From assembly GCF_001039355.2 (NCBI RefSeq), contig NW_019775613.1, forward strand, positions 876,844 through 940,843: DNA of 64,000 nt, given 5' to 3'. Positions 24,276 to 34,773 of this stretch are shown piece by piece. Every line of letters begins with the position of its first letter. The stretch's first letter is position 1. Below the pieces are notes generated by a model. It was not told the DNA's origin. It searched no databases and was given only the letters and a program-made list of their open reading frames with translations. Source of the stretch: Lingula anatina (lineage: Eukaryota > Brachiopoda > Lingulata > Lingulida > Lingulidae). The translations under genes were made by a program, and so were the position numbers.

Positions 24276-25466
24276 TTGGACCGATATTTTCATTGGAAAC
24301 GAGCCTGAAGGTCTTGATTAGCCTGAGATGAAGGGCCCTGCATGTAACTGCGACTTTCCCCACACCGGGGACAAGCTATAGCTATTTACATGTGATGGTC
24401 TCGATGGAAATGGTGATAGAGACCAGTTTCCCATTGCCTCGGAACGTCAGAATTGTCGGTCATGCACCTGTTGTACTGGCGTATTTGTCTGTTTAAGTAC
24501 GTGAACCTCGGTGTTCGTCCGTGCGTAATAAAGACGTATTCATAAGGATTTAAGTTTTTAATGTCCGATGTTGCCCTGAATACCTATAAACGGAGTGCAC
24601 ATTCGGGAGTAATCAAATATAGTCGTGTAATATCTTAAACATATATTTTTCATGTTCCTTTTTCGTGTAAGTTGATAAAAAACAAATATTAACAAAATCA
24701 TAGATTTTATTGCACTTTGGCTAGTTGTTTATAAATATTGGTAGTGCTTTTCATATATACATAAAGCTCTAGAATAAAAGAACAGGAAAAGGTGCTGATG
24801 AGTTAATTCTGTAATATAATGGTCTAAAAACTAATTAGGAAACACAGTATTATTTTCAGGTTGAATAGAATTCCACCCTTAAATCTTCTTGTATGTGAAT
24901 ATAAATAAACACATTCACTTTCAAAATATGCTTCAAAGCAAGAAATACTGGAAGGTACATGTATTATGTGTAATGAAAACTGCTTCTCTACACCACAATA
25001 TCAATATCACTCACTTATTTAATGAAATGTTGCATCTTATGTTGCATTGTTATCTCTACCTTTAAAACCCATTCACACAGCATTAAAAAAGGAGCAGGAA
25101 AGAAAAATTATCAATGTTTATTTTTGCTGAATTTTATTTCATTTATTCTCCTTAAAATATAAGGAGCTTGCATTTATTCTCCTAAAATACATGTATTAGG
25201 AGATAATGTATAAAATGGGTAACCCATGTCATTGTTTTACATACGCATAGGTCACCTCATAAATAGGCCAATTTCACTTCAGTAGAATTCATTTTTTAAA
25301 GGGGAAAATTTAAAAAAGAAGCATATTATGTAGTAATGCAATGCTCTTTACTAATAGTCAGTCCATGGGACATACATGCATTGCTGTATACAACAACAAA
25401 CAATGCACATGCGATTAAGTATTCCAGTTAAGAGCCCATTGCAAGTAGATTCTCTGTCGTGACCAG

Positions 25467-28400
25467 TCATTTGTGTCTTAGTCTTCTGGCAGCTTTCCTT
25501 AGGACCCTTCCACTTGATTTAAATGTCACTGCAGGACTGAGAGCAAAGCGAAACTCTCCAGTGCCAAACACACTTGTATTGCCCGCTGCTGCACCATATG
25601 GATTAGGCGAGGCTTGATCTGAATTAGAGGCAGCTTGTCCAAGATCACTGAAAGCTCCATCTGGGTTAGAGACACCTTGAATTGAATCACCCCTTGCTTG
25701 ATCTGGATTAAGTGTACTTTGATCTGGATCAGGCAAAGCTGCTCCAGTAGAAGTGCCTTGATCAACTGTAACATTGTGACCTGAAGTTATGTTTTGGTCA
25801 CCACTGTGACCGTGATTTTCAACCAATGCACTGTGTGATCGTGTGTTTTGATTATTTGGATTCTCAAGAGTGAATACCCCTGCAGTTGACTGCAGCAGCT
25901 GTTCTTCCTCAACACTTGGCACAGCATTGAAGCCAACTGTTGGATTCAGGGGACTCCAACCTTCAGTGATGGGAGTGACACATGCATAAGGCCTCTCACT
26001 ATCCGAGTCTGTATTGGAGAGAGTAACGGAGGAAACTGATCCTCTCTGAGCTACAAGAGAACCACCAGAGCTCATTCTTTCTAGTTCTGAGCAAGAGTGA
26101 GGGGAAAAAGCACGGGGTGCTGCTCCTGCAAAACCTGCGCTACGATTCCCCGCTGGGTCCGTAGCACCCACTCCTTGTTTTTCCCCTCCTCTTACTGCAT
26201 CCAGTGGTTGGTCAAATAATCGAGAAGAAATCGACCTGGCCTCTTGAGCTAAACTCTCCTGGTTGGGTCTTGTCATTATGCTATTAGATGCTGATGCTCC
26301 AGCAGAACCATTACCCCTGAAAAAAAGACTTGTCCCATCAGGCACACTAGTTGACTTTGACTGATTTGACCAAAAGCTTGTCAGCGTAGGCGGCACTGTG
26401 TTTAAAGCCAGTGACCTCTCTTTGCGTCTTGGTTTGCTGCTTTCTTTGTCAGATTTTTTAAAGCCAACCTCAGCAGGAATGTCTTCAGATGAGAAACTGA
26501 ACCTTGCAAAGTAACTGCTGTCCAGCGAGTTTCTGGGAGACCTGGATTTAGAGCCCTTGCTGAGATGACAATTTTGCATGTCCTGTAAAATAAGTAAAAG
26601 TAATTATACAATTTACAGTATCTAAAAGGGTTTTGGTCGCATATATCCCTGTTTCTCCAAGTCTGGGATGGTAGTTCCATATTGAATGAATATAATAATT
26701 CATATTGAATGAATAATAATTTCTGTACTGTGGCTTTCGATCCCTTTCAATTAACTATACAGAAAACAGTTCTTGGGAACAGTGCTTTGTTACAGTGTTA
26801 ATAAGTACTAGCTATGAAGGAAGTCTTCTTTAATTAAAATTAACACATTCAAACGTGCATTGCATGGTGCAATAACACTTTTCCATGCACACATACAAAC
26901 ATACAAAAAAAATACCTTCATTTACATCTTTGACTTTCCATAACACAGTCAATATTACATTTCTCAGCTGTACTCCATTAAGCAACACCATACTAAAGCA
27001 CACGGCCTGTACATGTACATTATATACATATACTTCTTAATCATTTACCTTGACAATGTCCTTCAATTTAAAATTTGCTTTCTTGCCATGGGCCAAAGGC
27101 GTTTTCTTTCCAGTGTAGTTGGTATGCTGTGCATTAATTGTCTTTTCTACAACAAGATAACCATACTTAAGTTGATAGTCATTTACTAGTAATGACATAT
27201 GACAGTATGGGGTCATGCATTTTTTATCATCTTTCTTCACAAGGCTTTAAATCGTACCCTTGGGAGGGGGTGTTAATGCCCTCTGGACACTTTTGAAAAT
27301 TAATAAAAATTCTGATCCAAATTGCTGTCAAAGGTCATAATTTTTTAGCTTGTATTCTCCGAAAAGGAGGGGGGGGGGGGGGGGAGAGAGAGAGGTCTGG
27401 AAAAAGTGTTTTCATTGAAGTACCATAAGAGAAAATGATGATAAAAATGGACGGCCCTTAAGAAACAAGAGAGAAATGACATTTCCAGTCAAATTATGGC
27501 AACTTAATAGTACTATTACTGAACTTAGTTATACATGTAATATTGGCCTTTTTTTAGCAGACCTTGTGATTCAATTTCTAACCACAGGAAGCCAATATAC
27601 CTAACACTCAGATACCTTAATTATTAGTACAATGATGGTGGGCAAAGCCACAGAAAGATGAAACAGGCTTCCTATGACAGGAAATCAATGTACGTAATAC
27701 TCCTAAAAGGCATCCTTAGGCTACTAGTAGTTCTAGTGTAAGACAGGAAAAGTGTCTTTTAAAAAAATCTTACATACTTTTTTTAACACAAAAGCATAAC
27801 TGCCATGATAATACCAGTAAAGATTTCAAATTGATAATTATAAATGACAAGGCAGCAAAGCTGTCAAATGTACAGACAAAAAGCAGGAAATAACTATGCA
27901 CAAAATAGGCTACTGTCAATTCTGATGCAAAAGTACATTATGTTAAACTGCAAATTCAACATCAAATTTTAATTATGCTCAACAGGTAATACCAATGTAA
28001 GTAAAATGTGTAACAAGCATAAGGCTTCAGGCCCATGGCAGTTCAAGTTCACACTTTGAAAATGTATAACTTCCAGAAAAAGAAGCCAATTAGACTGCTT
28101 TTCCAACTCAGGCTGCATTTTAGTCCTGTATTTCTTTTTTGAACGTTTGGCAATCATCAGTAACATGGTTTTCCCATAATGGTCATCATGGCAGCAGCAC
28201 CCAAAATTGTGTTTTCTTCTATTCTGATGCAATATNNNNNNNNNNNNNNNNNNNNNNNNNNNNNNNNNNNNNNNNNNNNNNNNNNNNNNNNNNNNNNNNN
28301 NNNNNNNNNNNNNNNNNNNNNNNNNNNNNNNNNNNNNNNNNNNNNNNNNNNNNNNNNNNNNNNNNNNNNNNNNNNNNNNNNNNNNNNNNNNNNNNNNNNN

Positions 28401-30636
28401 NNNNNNNNNNNNNNNNNNNNNNNNNNNNNNNNNNNNNNNNNNNNNNNNNNNNNNNNNNNNNNNNNNNNNNNNNNNNNNNNNNNNNNNNNNNNNNNNNNNN
28501 NNNNNNNNNNNNNNNNNNNNNNNNNNNNNNNNNNNNNNNNNNNNNNNNNNNNNNNNNNNNNNNNNNNNNNNNNNNNNNNNNNNNNNNNNNNNNNNNNNNN
28601 NNNNNNNNNNNNNNNNNNNNNNNNNNNNNNNNNNNNNNNNNNNNNNNNNNNNNNNNNNNNNNNNNNNNNNNNNNNNNNNNNNNNNNNNNNNNNNNNNNNN
28701 NNNNNNNNNNNNNNNNNNNNNNNNNNNNNNNNNNNNNNNNNNNNNNNNNNNNNNNNNNNNNNNNNNNNNNNNNNNNNNNNNNNNNNNNNNNNNNNNNNNN
28801 NNNNNNNNNNNNNNNNNNNNNNNNNNNNNNNNNNNNNNNNNNNNNNNNNNNNNNNNNNNNNNNNNNNNNNNNNNNNNNNTTAATTAAATAAAGAGACTGT
28901 TAACATGCCTAAGAATTGAATCTGAGGAAATGTGAAAAAACAGCATAACTTATAAAATAATGGTCCGATTATGCTGATTTTCGAACTTGACCTGCGTTTT
29001 AGTAAGATTGATTACTCCTGTGAGTTTCATGACAACAGGCCTATGGGTTTTCCTTGAAATGTGTTAACAGTTTTGCATATATGCTGAAAAGTGAAAAAAC
29101 AGCATAACTTATAAAATAATGGTCCGATCATGCCGATTTTCGAACTTGACCTGTGTTTTAGTAAGATTGATTACTCCTGTGAGTTTCATGACAACAGGCC
29201 TATCAGTTTTCCTTGAAATGTGTTAACAGTGTTGCATATATGCTGAAAAGTGAAAAAACAGCATAAATTCTACAATAATGGCCCGATCATGCTGATTTTC
29301 GAACTTGACCTGCGTTTTATGAATATTCATCAGCTCTGTAAATATAAAGCCAAAAAGTAAAACTGTCTTCCACTTATGGTGTTAACGCTGAAAGTGCACG
29401 GCGACATGATCGGCGACGGCGACGACAGACGCAGGTGATGGCAATATGTACAGACACATCTGTGTCTGTACATAAAAATGCCATGAAAAGAGGTGAAGGG
29501 ATGTGTGAGATTACTTGTAGATGGCATATTGTATAATGTATTATCAAATTCAATTTTACACACTGTCATACTGTTTATTGGCCCAAACTATTAATGCCAA
29601 TTTAAAATCAATGTGAAATTGGAAAGAGAACAAAAATGCTCTAAAATGTCTTTATCCAAATTAAACTAATTTACCTTACACTTGGCAAATATTTTATCTA
29701 GCTGAAAACTTGTGCAGATACATGTATAAACTTAATACTGGCTCATCAAATACTCTACATTTATATTATCTAAAGTATATCATTATAGCATACAAACTTT
29801 TCTGCCCAATCAATGATTTACTTTAGATAATAGTTATTAATACCTTGCATAAGACCACTCCCGCTCCCATTCCAGCTGAGAGCTTTGATGGCATGATCCA
29901 CATCTGAGAAGTCCACCCCCTGATGTCTCAATGTCACCTTGCTCACCACCCCAGTATCACAGAAGGCCACAAAACTGGACAGCTTGGCAAACAGCAGCTG
30001 CATCCCCTGAGAATGTTATATGGCAAAAATTAATAATTGAATAATAATGAGGCTTTATCTAATTAATTAGTGAAATAGAATAATAAATAAAAATTGTAAT
30101 TTTCTAATTTATAAATTTAATAAATAATTAGCTGGCTGATAAACTCATCAGTAGATAATTTTTAAAAAATGAGCACTGAGCTACCCTGGTAAAAATCAAC
30201 ACTCTGAGTACTTTTCTAGCTTTTATTTCAGACACATCACTCTAAAGACACCTTTCATCAGTCATACCCTCAGTTTATTTTGTGATGTCCCAGTCGAGCG
30301 GACCAGTTTGTTCTCCTTCAGCATTATGTCCAGCTGCTGTTCCTTCTTTCTTAGCTCACTGGCAAACTGATGAAGTGGAGCCAGGTCTTCAGACAGTGTC
30401 ATTTGCAAGGATGACTCCAGTTCCTGCTTCTTCATGTTCAGCAGTGCTATCATGATATCACAGTTACTTCGCATTGTTTCAGTTTTTCTTTTGACTCCTT
30501 CCTAATTCAGAAATAGAGATTACTGTACAGTAAAAACAAGGTTGTCAGCAGTCCCAAGCTTGTGTCTACTACGTATGACTTTTCTCATATCACAAGCACA
30601 AGAGTGTATATGCTGGTAACTCTATAAAACAACTAA

Positions 30637-30680
<44 letters not shown>

Positions 30681-31323
30681 AGCACGTTCTACAAGAAACA
30701 AAAAACTAACTCTAAACTGATAACACTAGTTTAAAAATACTACTGGTATATATTTTCAATTAGATTGAGACTTGATTTCAGTTTAATTACAGAGGGAGCA
30801 GGACATAAATATAATGTGACACTATGACAGGTGTAAACAGTCCTCTACTGATGATCAGTGACAGTGCAATACATATTTGGACTGACATGAAATTCAACCC
30901 ATTTTGATAGATACATGTGCATCATGATTCTCACCTTAATACTTTCTTCTTCTGCCTTAATTTGCCTCTGTTTTTCATGGATGTCTCCTTGTAGTCTCTT
31001 AGCTTCTTCAACCACAGGATTTAATTTTCTCTTTAAAAATACAAAAATTGTCTATGTTTATATTATATTAATAATAGAATTTAGATATACATGTACTCCA
31101 TGACTAAACAAAATTCATACCAAAATACAAGATTAAGNCAGGCCCGTAGCCAGGGGGGTTTTGGGGGGGGGGGTCGAAAGAACACCCCTTTTTGCTGGAA
31201 AAAGGGTAAAATTTGACCTAGGTACATGGGGATTATATGGTAATAGGTCCACTTTTTCAGAAAAAGAACCCCCCTTTGAAATTGCTGGCTACGGGCCTGC
31301 TGGTAACTCTATAAAACAACTAA

Positions 31324-31375
<52 letters not shown>

Positions 31376-32971
31376 CACATGCTCTACAAGAAACACAAAA
31401 AATAACTTTAAACTGATTACACTAGTTTAAAAATTCTACTGGTACATAATTCCAATTACATTGATACTTGATTCCAGTTTATGTACAGAGGGAGCAGAAC
31501 ACAAATATAATGTGACACCATGATAGGTGTAAACAGTCCTCTACTGATGATCAGTGACAGTGCAATATATATTTGGACTGACATGAAATTCAACCCATTT
31601 TGATAGATACATGTGTATCATGATTCTCACCTTAATACTTTCTTCTTCTGCCTTAATTTGCCTCTGTTTTTCATGGATGTCTCCTTGTAGTCTCTTAGCT
31701 TCTTCAACCACAGGATTTAATTTTCTCTTTAAAAATACAAAAATTGTCTATGTTTATATATTATTAATAATAGAATTTAGATATACATGTACTCCATGAC
31801 TAAACAAAATTTATACCAAAACACAAGATTTTTTTGACAGGATACATTTGCACATCAAATTGGATGGCCCAAAAAAAGAGACCTGGTCAACTGTGTATGC
31901 CAATAATGTGGCAAACTATAAAACAATGTTGCTCATTAACATCAGTGAGTGGTGGCAAAGACAGGGTGACAGACAGTAAACAGCAGTTTATGCACAGACA
32001 ATGGAGATGCATTTGCATTGACTTTTATTAACAGACACCTCTTTTAAGTGTTAATCCATAGTCATCGGTAAGGACTTATCTAATCACCTAACTGTGTTCA
32101 ACAGAAGCTTATTTTTCCACTTTCCAATTAGCACCTACTAGTAGATATTTCACAAGAATAAGATCATTAGATGGTGGATTATTAACAAGATACAGTGTAC
32201 TACATATACTACTGTAGTACATGAACTATTGTAGTACATGCATCTGTTCTCAGTAGTTACATGTATCCAATAACTTATAAGTGTCTGATCGATCATATAT
32301 GTGTACAAAGCTGAAGGACTCAGCATGATGATACCAGCCTATTTTGAATACTTGTAAATGTTACAATTTGAATTAATGTTGTAAATAAATCAAGAAAAGA
32401 GAACTTGAGCATCCACTTTCACTTTTAATTATCATAGCATACTGTAGGGTGACATGGTTTATCAAACACGCAGGGAGACACATTACTAGTTACTCGTTAC
32501 TTAAACTTAAGAATAAATTATAATGTAATTCCAACCAGGAACATTTACCTTCTCCTCAGTGATAAGCTCTTCAACAGCCGCCACATGGTGACCGAATCGG
32601 AGATGGGACTCGTCCTTTTGCAGACATTTTTGGCACATGTCCGTTTTACATGTCGTACAAAACAAATTTCTGGGTTCGTTGTGTAAGAAACACATACTGG
32701 CTGCCAAGGTGTTACTTTCTTTCTCCTTAATGAAGGCCTTGACTACCTGATTAAGACTTCGATTTACAGGGAGAGAACTCAAAAATGAACGGTCTTGCAC
32801 CACTTCTCGACGGCAAGTGGGACAAGCGAAAGTCCTTGCTCCACCACCGTGTCGTACGAGGCCCTGAATGCATTGTTCACAGAAATTATGTGTACATGGC
32901 AACATCAGCGGTGTTGTATATAACTCTAAACATATCGAGCACGTCAACTCTCCCTCCATTCTATTGATCAT
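25467..32971 (-). CDS. TRIM-family E3 ubiquitin ligase (RING, B-box 2, coiled coil), 6 exons
   Basis: Minus-strand exons: 32549-32971, 30935-31030 (second copy 31631-31726), 30268-30501, 29844-30006, 27049-27185, 25467-26582. Counting exon 2 once gives 2169 nt, 722 residues, all phases agreeing. The C3HC4 RING is C11, C14, C26, H28, C31, C34, C50, C53. B-box 2 is C94, H97, C105, C108, C113, C116, H123, H128. Exons 2 (96 nt) and 3 (234 nt) encode the coiled coil and have the sizes typical of TRIM genes. No SPRY, NHL or FN3 domain is visible. The 372-codon last exon is Ser/Pro/Asn-rich and disordered, with degenerate Asn-Pro-Asp-Gln-Ala repeats (about residues 634-681) and a basic C-terminus. 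RING/B-box proteins transfer ubiquitin; the target is unknown. Exon 5 is the least certain, and extra exons could hide in the gap at 28236-28879. The start could be Met1 or Met5. Confidence 0.85.
27209..27457 (+). mobile_element. MITE family G, copy C, abutting TRIM exon 5 acceptor
   Basis: Starts ggtcatgcattttttatcat and ends gagaaaatgatgataaaaatgg, inverted repeats shared with the copies at 10234 and 19658. It has the same internal atccaaattgctgtcaaa and a G-run followed by (GA)n. Its left end lies about 24 bases from the proposed 3' splice site of TRIM exon 5 (27185/27186), so an apparent ORF extension there is transposon sequence. Confidence 0.72.
27847..27926 (+). repeat. Dispersed repeat, first copy
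   Basis: About 80 bp beginning acaaggcagcaaagctgtca and containing a tgtacagaca motif, nearly identical to 53965-54044. It may be one end of a larger element interrupted by the gap at 28236, because tgtacagaca recurs near 29445. Confidence 0.7.
28236..28879. other. Assembly gap, 644 N, inside the TRIM gene
   Basis: Run of N in the intron between TRIM exons 4 and 5, next to a tandem repeat that probably caused the break. An exon could be missing here. Confidence 0.95.
28932..29320. repeat. 159-bp tandem repeat, about 2.4 copies
   Basis: Units begin with gtgaaaaaacagcata at 28932, 29091 and 29250 (period 159). Each contains atggtccgat or atggcccgat and gattttcgaacttgacctg. Units differ by a few percent. 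It follows directly after the gap at 28236-28879 and may extend into it. Confidence 0.88.
30613..31830. repeat. Tandem copy of a ~0.52-kb TRIM segment containing exon 2 (probable allelic mis-assembly)
   Basis: 30613-31134 and 31300-31830 are about 95% or more similar, including a (GA)n array (30641-30679; 31327-31373). Each carries an identical 96-bp exon 2 (30935-31030; 31631-31726) with intact splice sites. Between them lie a single N (31138), a scaffold join, and a MITE. Both exon copies are phase 0 to phase 0, so including both would add 32 residues. The single N favours duplicate placement of two alleles over a true duplication. Confidence 0.85.
31139..31299. mobile_element. hAT-like MITE, 161 bp, perfect 15-bp terminal inverted repeats
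   Basis: Starts CAGGCCCGTAGCCAG and ends CTGGCTACGGGCCTG, exact reverse complements. No ORF; a G-run lies near 31159-31173. The following 8 bases, ctggtaac, occur once at the corresponding place in the other copy (30613-30620). That copy therefore looks like the empty site and ctggtaac like the 8-bp target duplication; the left duplicate is lost at the N. Confidence 0.85.
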
Positions 32972-33247
32972 TGACCTACATGATAACTAAAAACGTCAAA
33001 ACACAATCGCGTCGGCTGCACTATTTCAACTTCCTGTTAGAGCAGAGCAGCCTGGGAAATCTTTTTTATAAAATATTCTTATAGTTTTCTTATCCAAACT
33101 GAGAAACGCTCACAATTATGCCTGCATATGATTTAAAAAACTTTTTAATATCATTTTGACTAAAATAGTCGAGATCACATCAGCTCATTAGATATCGACA
33201 TTTCGTTGTAATAGTCTCGCGTGACAAAAGTGCAGTATTGATTAAAA
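32972..33247. promoter_or_regulatory. Shared head-to-head promoter interval (TRIM / nicotinamidase)
   Basis: Only 276 bases separate the ATG of the minus-strand TRIM gene from the ATG of the plus-strand nicotinamidase gene, so the core promoters must be close or shared. No TATA box is obvious at a convincing distance; a CpG-containing ctcgcgtg lies at 33217-33224. Bidirectional activity is inferred. Confidence 0.5.
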
Positions 33248-34728
33248 ATGGCGACTCACAACTCCAGTCAGCCAGCTGATTCTAGAGTAAACGACTTTCC
33301 ACAGAATTTTTTCGACAAGTACAGGAAAAGCGGTGCTACGAGAGATGGCGGTAAGATGCAAGAATGCTTCCGTACATTCGATACTGATAGGTAAGTAGAC
33401 TGACCAAAGTTATTTTCGAAAGTCTGTCAGTGTTTACATTTACGAATGCACGCTCGACTGTCACTGTACGAAGTTTAATGTGTTTAGCATTCCTATTTAC
33501 GATTTCTGATATGTGTTATTTGCCCACATGGTACGTATCAGAGACCGTAGTCAGCGGTGGTAATGCATGAAACCTTGTGCTTGGTTATAAACTTGATGGG
33601 TTAATGAATCTAGAAATCGTGTGGAAATAGTGAAAAGCAAAATCCTACAATCTTGTCAGATTGAAAATGATAAAAAAATAAATTATGAGAAAATCATTTA
33701 AATCCAAGTACATGGAAACACATCCATCTCTTATTGGGATGAGATCTCTACCATATTATGGGATATGACAAAAGCCACTGCAATATCTGTACTAGTACAT
33801 AAAAACTGAGCAGTTGGTATTAATCAGACAAGTGAAGTGATAGACAAGTGTTTGTTTTGATATTGAAAGATAGAGTTGGCAGTTGCATACCTGTTTGGAA
33901 ATTGCCAGGTTCAGAGATTTTTCATGCTTCCACCCTGGAAAACTGTTAGGTTGGGAGCTTTTTGGTCTGAATTCAGAGACTGGGAGAGTAGTCCTATACT
34001 CGGGAGACTCCCTACAAAAATGGGTGAGGTAACAGGTCTACAGGTGATGATGAAGTGGCTTTTGTCATGTATTGCTCCTACCCTGAAGCATGACAGAGCT
34101 AGTGCATATTTCTCCTCTACATGTAACATGGCTCCCATTTAACATTCTTAGTTGTTATTTGATACTTGTTGCTTGGGATACTATTCAGTTGAACACAATG
34201 ATTTTGCAAGTGGTCATTATTCATATAATGCATACTTAGTCCTGTATGCATACCTTATCCATATGGCTGTCCATCCAAAATGCTTGATCTCAAATCTCAG
34301 TCTTCTAATCTTTTAGCGTTCTTTATGTTAGCCAGGACAGGCTGCAGACATTGCAATGTGGTGATTCAGCTCACTGCACATAGACTGCACGAGATGTATC
34401 ACAGACACAGCAGTGGCTACATTCAAACATATCTGAGGAGAATTTTAATGTTATCCTCTATAACAGTTGAGCTGTTTCCTGTTCAGTGTCACTAGAAAAT
34501 TCAATAGACTTGATGTTCTTTCATCTTACTATAACTATTGTATATCATGATTGTTTATATTATCGTCTCAGTTTGAATTATGAATCCACTAGTATATGTA
34601 TACAGTAATAAGCATGTTACAGGTTACTGCTAATTTATGAATGGAGTCTGAGTGTATCTATATTAGGCTCTGTTGTCTTCTTTCTTTTAACATAAACAGT
34701 AGTTTCTTGTTTTTATCTAGTAAACACA

Positions 34729-34773
<45 letters not shown>

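Larger units (their letters stand above)
16153..25466. other. Intergenic region without convincing genes
   Basis: About 9.3 kb between the ShKT-protein gene and the TRIM gene, which point the same way. Open frames are short and lack consistent splice sites or recognisable domains. It contains a family-G MITE (19658-19892), an (AAAT)n array (22608-22668), several poly-G runs (19828, 21505, 22377), a direct repeat around 23950-24090 and a MITE at 24120-24275. The 5' UTR exon and promoter of the ShKT-protein gene should lie in the low-coordinate part. Confidence 0.5.

Noticed and set aside
27186-27240. 5' extension of TRIM exon 5 in the same frame
   Set aside because: The extension is the terminal repeat of a MITE and lacks a pyrimidine-rich acceptor; the phase-compatible acceptor after ttactag fits better.
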